From: Oscillospiraceae bacterium | Lineage (GTDB): Bacteria > Bacillota > Clostridia > Oscillospirales > Oscillospiraceae | Assembly (NCBI GenBank): GCA_022846095.1 | Contig: AP025583.1 | Location: 1,178,001 to 1,242,000, forward strand | DNA length: 64,000 bases | Reading direction: 5' to 3' | Part shown: in pieces, positions 58,127 to 64,000 of the stretch | How positions within the stretch are numbered: position 1 is the first letter of the stretch | How the letters are laid out: the number at the start of each line of letters is the position of its first letter | Notes under the pieces: model-generated | What the model saw: only the letters and a program-made list of their open reading frames with translations | Told to the model about the DNA's origin: nothing | The model's database searches: none | Translations under genes and position numbers: made by a program

Positions 58127-58147
58127 CAGGACGGAAAGATTGAATAT

Positions 58148-59698
58148 TTAGCCTACTGCGTTGCGGATTGGCAATACACTTTTCTGCGGCTCCTGTCTCG
58201 GCAAATCGGCGGCGATTGTATACACGCCCCTTGCCATATCCTCGGCGCGTAGGGCGGCTTTCTTGGCCTCCATCTGCCGCCGTTTCTCGGTCTTTATCCT
58301 GTCCTCGTATTCCTTTTGCTTGCCGTTAGCCTTGCGGCGTAGATAGTTCTGGTGCAGTCTGTCTTTGCGTTCCTCTTTCTTCCGTAGGGCCTCCTGTTCC
58401 TCCGGGGTTAGATTAACCTCCCCGAAGTGCGGCGGCACATACCGGCCCACAAAGTTAAAATAGATTTCTACCTCCTGCGTGGTTTCGATACTGCCTTTTC
58501 GGGCGCGTTCATGCACAAGGATTTTCTCGACAAACTCATTTAACATGGTCGTTGTCATGGTGTCGAAGTTCTCGTATTTCTCCACAAGGGCGATAAACTT
58601 TTCAGCAGATTTCCGGTTCTGCTCAAAGCCGCTGATTGCCTTTTCCAGCCCGTCAATCTCGCTGGAAAGCTCGTCCTGCTCCTTGGCATACTGCGCGTCA
58701 AGAGCGGCATATCTCGCGTCGGGTAACTTGCCTAAAGCGTTGTCCTCGTAGATTTTACATATCAGCCGTTCAAGCTCTCCGGCCCGTTTCTGCGCCGCCG
58801 CAAGCCGCCTCTTTTTCTTGGTGATGTCGGTGGTCTGCTGTGTGGCCTGCGCCTCTTGTACGGTCTTGATAAACTCGGCCCGGTCGGTCTTGGAATACTC
58901 GGCAATAGCTTTCAGCATATCGGCAATCAAGGTCAATACCACGCTGGCGTTGATTCTGTGCTGTGTCTGGCAAAGCGTCCCTATGGGGTATCTGCCATAT
59001 TGAGAACAGGTGTATTGTGGGATTCGCTGGCCGTTGTAGGTGCGGTGGACGTACATCTTGCCGCCGCAATCGGCGCAATACATGAGGCCGGTCAAGGGGT
59101 GGATTTCTCCAAAGCCGTCCGGGTAGCGCCGGACGTTCCCACGGATTCGCTGCACGTTGTCAAAGGTTTCTTGGTCGATGATGGCCTCGTGGGTGTTCTC
59201 GAAAATCGTCCATTCGCTCTCGTCTACATAATGGCTTTTCTTGTCCTTGAAGTGCTTGCGGGTTTTGAAATTGACAGTATGGCCTAAGTATTCGCGTTTT
59301 TTGAGTATTTGGACGATAGTAGATGAACACCAGCCGCAAGGGTCTTTGAAAGTCTTGGTTTTATTCACGCCCTCGCCATGCCGGGCAAGGTGAACGGAGG
59401 GGATTTCAATTTTCTGCTGTTTGAGCAGTTGGGAGATTTGATAGGGGCCGAAGCCCTCCATTGTCAAGCTAAAGATTTGCCGGACAACGGCGGCGGCCTC
59501 GTCGTCAATTACCCACTGTTCCCGCTTCTCGTCGGCCCAAAGGTAGCCATAGGGGATTTGCCCGGTCATGTGCTTGCCGGTCATGCCCTTGGCCTTGAAT
59601 ACCGACTTGATTTTCCGGCTGGTGTCACGGGCGTAAAACTCGTTGAACATACGTCGTTCGGGAAGGTGAAGCGCAAACAGCAAAAATCCAGTATTCAT
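58148..59698 (-). pseudogene. Large serine recombinase of element 2, missing its catalytic N-terminus
   Basis: The remaining 500 or so residues hold the recombinase domain (RMFNEFYARDTSRKIKSVF, KGMTGKHMTGQIPYGYLW), the DNA-binding part (DPCGWCSSTIVQILKKREYLGHTVNF), a zinc ribbon (LTGLMYCADCGGKMYVHR) and a coiled coil. The resolvase domain with the catalytic serine, normally the first 130 residues, is absent: homology begins at about RMFNEF (near 59660), and the 12 or so residues before it are unrelated. A shortened protein could be made from the ATG at 59698 or 59650, but it cannot recombine DNA. The gene is cut where element 3 begins. Confidence 0.85.
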
Positions 59699-59786
59699 GC
59701 GGGTTTGCGGCGAGATGGCTCTCGATCAGATACCTCTCTTTCAGACGGTCAAGGGGCAGAAATCACAATCGCATAGTTGTTTTCAT

Positions 59787-59825
59787 GGGAGAATGGCGGT
59801 AGCTGCGGTCATTCTCCCTTTTTTC
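59787..59825 (+). terminator. Hairpin with T-run before parB
   Basis: GGGAGAATG pairs with CATTCTCCC and is followed by TTTTTT. It precedes parB by 35 bases and could be a leader attenuator or the terminator of a lost upstream gene. Confidence 0.65.
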
Positions 59826-59859
59826 GTTCCTGCCGCTTTCAACGAGGAGGAACACGAAC

Positions 59860-60771
59860 ATGGAAGAACCGAAAAGCACAGCAAAGCGCGGGGCAAAGAC
59901 CGCTGCGGCTGCGCAGGAGGATAGAATCACGCTGCTCCCGCTGTCGGAGCTGCACGACTTCCCCAACCACCCATTCAAGGTGCGGGACGACGAGGCCATG
60001 CAGGAAACGGCGGAGAGCATCCGGCAGTACGGCGTACTCGTCCCCGCCATCGTCCGCCCCCGTGAGGACGGCGGCTACGAGATCATCGCCGGACATCGGC
60101 GCAGGCACGGCAGCGAGCTGGCGGGGCTTTCCGCCATGCCCTGCATTGTGCGGCAGATGGACGACGACACCGCCACCATCCTCATGGTGGACAGTAACAT
60201 CCAGCGCGAAAACATCCTGCCCTCTGAACGGGCGCAGGCGTACAAAATGAAGCTGGAGGCCATCAAAAGACAGGGTACACGGCACGATTTAACTTCTGAC
60301 CAACTTGGACAGAAGTTGAGTGGAAAGACTTCCCGCGAGGTTATTGCAGAGAACAGCAATGACAGCCCTACACAAATCCAGCGCTATATCCGCCTGACAG
60401 AACTCTCCCCGGAGCTTCAGCAGATGGTGGACGAGAAGAAGATCGGCATGACCCCTGCCGTGGAAATCTCCTACCTCAAGCCGGAGGAACAGCAAATGCT
60501 ACTCACCGCCATCGACAGCGAGCAGGCCACGCCCTCGCTTTCGCAGGCGCAGCGCATGAAAAAGCTCTCCCGCGACGGCAAGCTCAACGACGACACCATG
60601 CTGGACATCATGATGGAGCAGAAAAAGCCGGAGGGGTATAACGTCGTCCTCTCGGTGGACAAGCTGCGCAAATACTTCCCGCGCTCCTATACGCCGCAGA
60701 AGATGGAGGAAACCATCCTGAAGCTGCTGGACGCATGGCTGCGCAAGCGCCAGCGTGACCAGTCCAGATAA
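59860..60771 (+). CDS. ParB/Spo0J-family partition protein (element 3)
   Basis: A 303-residue ParB. The N-terminal domain has ITLLPLSELHDFPNHPFKVRDDEAMQ, GVLVPAIVRPREDGGYEIIAGHRR (the CTP/DNA-binding GHRR) and SNIQRENILPSERAQAYKMK. The helix-turn-helix follows (TSREVIAENSNDSPTQIQRYIRL). The start follows GAGGAGGAACACGAAC. A parA gene would be expected upstream but is absent, consistent with a broken left end of this element. Confidence 0.9.
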   Translation: MEEPKSTAKRGAKTAAAAQEDRITLLPLSELHDFPNHPFKVRDDEAMQETAESIRQYGVLVPAIVRPREDGGYEIIAGHRRRHGSELAGLSAMPCIVRQMDDDTATILMVDSNIQRENILPSERAQAYKMKLEAIKRQGTRHDLTSDQLGQKLSGKTSREVIAENSNDSPTQIQRYIRLTELSPELQQMVDEKKIGMTPAVEISYLKPEEQQMLLTAIDSEQATPSLSQAQRMKKLSRDGKLNDDTMLDIMMEQKKPEGYNVVLSVDKLRKYFPRSYTPQKMEETILKLLDAWLRKRQRDQSR

Positions 60772-60858
60772 CCGAATACGACCGCAGACAACCACGACAC
60801 CGACCGGGCAGAGAGCTTTCTTTGCCCGGTTTTGTCATATCCAGAGAGGAGCAAAGCC

Positions 60859-61551
60859 ATGTATATCAACACGTTCAAGTATAAGCCGGAGGACGTTTCC
60901 TGCGTCCTCTGTACGGAATATGTCAAAAAGCTGGGCTGTACCGCCCTGTCCTGCCCCTGCCTTGCCGAGCGTATGGAGGCCGGTACGGTGGGCTACGCGG
61001 AGGCGGTCGCGGAGCTGTTCCCGTACCGTCCGCGCCTGACCGCAAGAATCATGCGGCTGGCGGAGAGCTTTCCCGGAACCATGTGGCAGGACAACGCCCA
61101 CAGGAAGCGCATGGAGACCCTGCGGCTGCTGCTGGGCTGCCGCAAGGAGCGCGACACGCCGGAGTTCTTCGCCGCGCTGTATCTGCTGACCTCCAACAAG
61201 GAGCTTGCGGACAGGACCTTCAACTGCTTCTTCCGCGGCGGCATCGACTTCCGCTATGCCCGCAGGCGCGGCATTTCATCCCATGACTACACGCTGCTTA
61301 TGGCGGCAAAGAGCCTTTACTGCCACACGGCGGAGGTCACGCAGGGTGACCTTGCGGAGCCGCAGATCATCCCCGATGAGGCGTTCCGGCTGCTCATCAA
61401 CGCCCTGCTCATCGCCCGTTTCGGTCTGGACGCCCTGAAAATCACCGCAAGACGCGGGCAGCGGGAATATACCCTCCGCCGCCTCATCCGCCGCGAAGCA
61501 GGGGCAAACGCTCCGTCTGCGGGGCTGCTTTTTCCCTCCGAGGGGAGGTGA
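60859..61551 (+). CDS. Conjugative-element protein of unknown function
   Basis: A 230-residue protein started at the ATG behind AGAGAGGAGCAAAGCC. Near the N-terminus is a cysteine cluster (SCVLCTEYVKKLGCTALSCPCL) that could bind metal. The rest is mostly helical (ESFPGTMWQDNAHRKRMETL, EFFAALYLLTSNKELADRTF). It is regularly found between parB and the replication-initiator-like gene in these elements; no function is known to me. Confidence 0.72.
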   Translation: MYINTFKYKPEDVSCVLCTEYVKKLGCTALSCPCLAERMEAGTVGYAEAVAELFPYRPRLTARIMRLAESFPGTMWQDNAHRKRMETLRLLLGCRKERDTPEFFAALYLLTSNKELADRTFNCFFRGGIDFRYARRRGISSHDYTLLMAAKSLYCHTAEVTQGDLAEPQIIPDEAFRLLINALLIARFGLDALKITARRGQREYTLRRLIRREAGANAPSAGLLFPSEGR

Positions 61552-61556
61552 ACACC

Positions 61557-62435
61557 GTGGCAGTATTTCGCGTGGAGAAGAACCACAATTACACGGTCAT
61601 GTCCAATTATCACCTGCGGGACACCACCCTGACGCTGAAAGCCATCGGTCTGCTGTCCAAAATGCTCTCTTTGACCGATGAGTGGGACTACACCACCCGC
61701 GGGCTTGCCGCCATCTGCAAGGAGGGCGTGGACGCCATCGGCGCGGCGCTCAAGGAACTGGAATCGCACGGCTACCTTGTCCGCCGCCAGCTCAGGGACA
61801 GCCGCGGGCGCATCACCGACACCGAGTACACCATCTATGAATCGCCGCATACGCCTCTGCCGGATACGGCTTCACCAGATACGGAAAACCCGTATCTGGA
61901 TACCCCGGATACGGACGAGCCATATACGGAAAAGCCCGCGCAATTAAATAAAGATAGAAGAAATAAAGAAAAAGAAATTCCAGATGAATCTATTACGGAT
62001 ACATCAAATCCTGATCCAATCTATCCCCCAGCCCCCTTGCAGGGCGCGGGATATGACAGGATGGGATACGAGGAAGCGCGAGAGATCGTCAGAGAGAATA
62101 TCGAGTACGACATTCTGGTGCAGGACCCGCGGCAGGACAGAGAGCAGCTTGACGAGGTAGTGGAGCTTATTGCGGAAACCCTCTGCTCCCGCAGACAGAC
62201 CATCGTGATTGCCGGAGACGAGTACCCGTCTGAGATGGTGAAGGAGAAACTGCTGCGCATCACAGCCTCCCACATCGAGTACGTCTTTGACTGCCTGAAG
62301 CAGAACACCACCTACGTCCGCAACATCAAGAAATACCTGCTGGCGTCGCTGTTCAACGCGCCCAGCACCATCGGAAGCTACTATTCCGCCCTCGTCAACC
62401 ACGATATGTACGGCGACGGGCTGCGCGGCAGATGA
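61557..62435 (+). CDS. Replication-initiator-like helix-turn-helix protein (DUF6017 type)
   Basis: A 292-residue protein. I start at GTG 61557, seven bases after GGGAGGTG. The N-terminal winged helix reads AVFRVEKNHNYTVMSNYHLR, LTLKAIGLLSKMLSLTDEWDYTTRGLAAICKEGVDAIGAALKELESHGYL. A Pro/Thr/Asp-rich linker follows. The C-terminal domain (MGYEEAREIVRENIEYDIL, DEYPSEMVKEKLLRITASHIEYVFDCL, RNIKKYLLASLFNAPSTI) fits DUF6017. It probably initiates element replication. Confidence 0.85.
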   Translation: MAVFRVEKNHNYTVMSNYHLRDTTLTLKAIGLLSKMLSLTDEWDYTTRGLAAICKEGVDAIGAALKELESHGYLVRRQLRDSRGRITDTEYTIYESPHTPLPDTASPDTENPYLDTPDTDEPYTEKPAQLNKDRRNKEKEIPDESITDTSNPDPIYPPAPLQGAGYDRMGYEEAREIVRENIEYDILVQDPRQDREQLDEVVELIAETLCSRRQTIVIAGDEYPSEMVKEKLLRITASHIEYVFDCLKQNTTYVRNIKKYLLASLFNAPSTIGSYYSALVNHDMYGDGLRGR

Positions 62436-62487
62436 GCGCTGGCTTCCACCGGCATTTATCCAATCACGAACAAAGGAGGGATGACCC

Positions 62488-62985
62488 ATGCAGGAGGAAG
62501 TGGAAAACAGAGCGGTCACGCTGGTCATCAGCGCAACCAAGCTCACGGCGCGGCTGCTGAAGGCCGCCATTCTCAAATACCTTGCCAGCCGCAAGGAGAA
62601 AAAGCTGGCAAAGGCGCGCGCCGCGCCGGAGAAGCCCACCGGCAAGCAGACGGTGAAGCAGCTCATCGGGCAGAATCAGGGCGTATCCAATATCGAGATC
62701 ACCGACAGCAACATCAAGTCCTTTGAGCGCGTGGCACGGAAATACGGCGTGGATTTCGCCGTGAAGAAGGACCGCAGCGTGTCCCCGCCGAAATACCTCA
62801 TCTTTTTCAAGGGGCGGGACGCAGACGCGCTGACGGCGGCGTTCAAGGAATACACGGCAAAAGAGGTCAGACGCGCCTCGAAAGACAAACCCTCGGTGCT
62901 GGAGCAGCTCCGTGCGCTCAAGGCGAAGGTGCTGTCCCTTACGCCGGACAAGTCCCGGAACAAGGACAAGGGGCTGGAGCTATGA
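62488..62985 (+). CDS. PcfB-like protein (DUF3801)
   Basis: A 165-residue protein: AVTLVISATKLTARLLKAAILKYL at the N-terminus, TVKQLIGQNQGVSNIEITDSNIKSFERVARKYGVDFAVKKDR in the middle, and a basic C-terminus. This is the PcfB/DUF3801 family that partners the VirD4 coupling protein in relaxosome docking. It overlaps virD4 by four bases (ATGA). Confidence 0.9.
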   Translation: MQEEVENRAVTLVISATKLTARLLKAAILKYLASRKEKKLAKARAAPEKPTGKQTVKQLIGQNQGVSNIEITDSNIKSFERVARKYGVDFAVKKDRSVSPPKYLIFFKGRDADALTAAFKEYTAKEVRRASKDKPSVLEQLRALKAKVLSLTPDKSRNKDKGLEL

Positions 62986-64000
62986 AGCAGATCAGCGTAA
63001 AGAAGCTCCTGCTTCCCAATATCCCCTATGTCTTTATCGCGTTCTTTGCCACAAAGCTGGGGCAGGCGGCGCGGCTGGCTCCCGGCGCGGACTTCTCTCA
63101 AAAGTCGCTGCACATCATGGAGGGCTTCGCCGCCGCGTTCCAATCGGCGCTGCCCAGCTTTCACCCCATCGACCTGTGCGTGGGCATTGCCGCCGCCCTG
63201 CTCATCCGGCTTGCCGTCTACGTCAAGGGGAAGAACGCAAGGAAGTTTCGGAAGAATATCGAGTATGGTAGCGCAAGATGGGGCAACGCAGAGGACATCA
63301 AGCCCTATGTAGACCCCACCTTTGCCAACAACGTCATTCTCACCCAGACGGAGCGGCTGACCATGAACAGCCGACCCAAGGACCCGAAAACGGCGCGGAA
63401 CAAGAACGTACTGGTGGTGGGCGGCTCCGGCAGCGGCAAGACGCGGTTTTTCATCAAGCCCAACCTCATGCAATTACACAGTTCCTACGTTGTCACCGAT
63501 CCAAAAGGCAGCATCGTGGTCGAATGTGGAAAATTACTTCAGCGAAATCAGTATAAGATCAAGATACTGAACACGATCAACTTCAAGAAGTCCCACCATT
63601 ATAACCCCTTCGCGTATCTCCACAGCGAAAAGGACATTCTGAAGCTGGTCACGACCCTCATTGCCAACACGCAGGGGGACGGGAAATCCGGCGACGACTT
63701 CTGGCGCAAGGCGGAAACGCTGCTCTACACGGCGCTCATCGGCTATATCTACTACGAAGCGCCGGTTGAGGAGCAGAACTTCGCCACCCTCATCGAGATG
63801 ATCAACACCATGGAGGTGCGGGAGGACGATGAGGACTTCAAAAATCCCGTCGATCTGATGTTTGAAGAACTGGCAAAGCGGGAGCCGCATCACTTCGCCG
63901 TGCGCCAATATGCCAAATATCGCTTAGCAGCGGGCAAGACAGCAAAAAGTATTCTAATTAGCTGCGGCGCGCGCCTTGCCCCCTTCGACATCCAGGAGCT
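62982..64000 (+). CDS. VirD4/TraG coupling ATPase (partial, runs off window)
   Basis: The first 340 or so residues of the coupling protein that brings the relaxase-DNA complex to the channel. Two membrane segments lie near residues 10-25 and 58-73, then the ATPase with Walker A VVGGSGSGKTRFFIKPN (about 145-160) and YVVTDPKGSIVVECGKLL. The last residues, GKTAKSILISCGARLAPFDI, match the first residues left in element 1's truncated virD4 (51018-50960), so both derive from the same family. The C-terminal half lies outside the window. Confidence 0.93.
   Translation, partial: MKQISVKKLLLPNIPYVFIAFFATKLGQAARLAPGADFSQKSLHIMEGFAAAFQSALPSFHPIDLCVGIAAALLIRLAVYVKGKNARKFRKNIEYGSARWGNAEDIKPYVDPTFANNVILTQTERLTMNSRPKDPKTARNKNVLVVGGSGSGKTRFFIKPNLMQLHSSYVVTDPKGSIVVECGKLLQRNQYKIKILNTINFKKSHHYNPFAYLHSEKDILKLVTTLIANTQGDGKSGDDFWRKAETLLYTALIGYIYYEAPVEEQNFATLIEMINTMEVREDDEDFKNPVDLMFEELAKREPHHFAVRQYAKYRLAAGKTAKSILISCGARLAPFDIQE

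Overview
The window comes from a GC-rich, Gram-positive anaerobe of the class Clostridia, most likely an Oscillospiraceae gut commensal of the Flavonifractor/Lawsonibacter/Intestinimonas type. This is inferred from lipoboxes, strong AGGAGG ribosome sites, a glycine-riboswitch glycine cleavage operon, a GlpP-type glycerol operon and Tn1549/Tn4451-like conjugative modules. Positions 1-28.3 kb are chromosomal core; 28.3-64 kb are stacked pieces of integrative elements.

Core region. A tungstate ABC transporter (tupA-tupB-tupC, minus strand) opens the window, and its binding protein looks circularly permuted. Next come a divergent pair of radical SAM paralogues, one of which has lost the iron-sulfur cysteines; two tandem paralogous exported beta-propeller-like proteins; topoisomerase III; and an XRE repressor beside an unknown gene. 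The glycerol operon follows (glpP, a GlpA-like oxidoreductase, a second flavoprotein, a DUF1667 protein, glpK), with two near-copies of one leader/terminator. Then come a cold-shock gene with a leader attenuator, a Cys/Gly-rich small protein, an isoprenylcysteine-methyltransferase-like gene divergent from a TetR gene, and gcvT-gcvH-gcvPA-gcvPB-lplA-lpd under a tandem glycine riboswitch. A mosaic, hairpin-rich non-coding repeat occurs in two long copies and one short copy. The core ends at tRNA-Ala(GGC).

Element 1 (about 28.3-51.0 kb, backbone on the minus strand) has a large serine recombinase at its left end, a sigma-like regulator, an orphan response regulator, CPBP-protease and TetR cargo, a relaxase and MobC. 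Its transfer genes encode NlpC/P60, VirB4, PrgI, TrbL/VirB6-like, Maff2 and VirD4 proteins, plus two DNA methyltransferases. A 23-bp palindrome (core TCTGGCCA-N3-TGGCCAGA) is scattered through it, usually between genes and four times inside gene ends. AT-rich cargo sits at two places: two membrane-protein genes at 35.7-37.9 kb, and a two-gene unit at 47.7-50.1 kb (an unknown helical protein plus a nuclease-helicase fusion) inserted at the 3' end of virD4 between two versions of that end. The second unit is the best candidate for an undescribed, probably defensive, system.

Element 2 (about 51.0-59.7 kb, minus strand) is a mobilizable element with TnpW-, DnaC- and DnaD-like proteins, a MobA relaxase, an oriT with a recognisable nick region, two sigma-like regulators, KTR, DUF998 and AbrB proteins, and a recombinase that has lost its catalytic N-terminus. 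Element 3 (about 59.7 kb to the end, plus strand) begins a third conjugative backbone: ParB, a replication-initiator-like protein, PcfB and VirD4. Element 1's virD4 is cut off where element 2 begins, and element 2's recombinase is cut off where element 3 begins, so the region is a composite of truncated elements.
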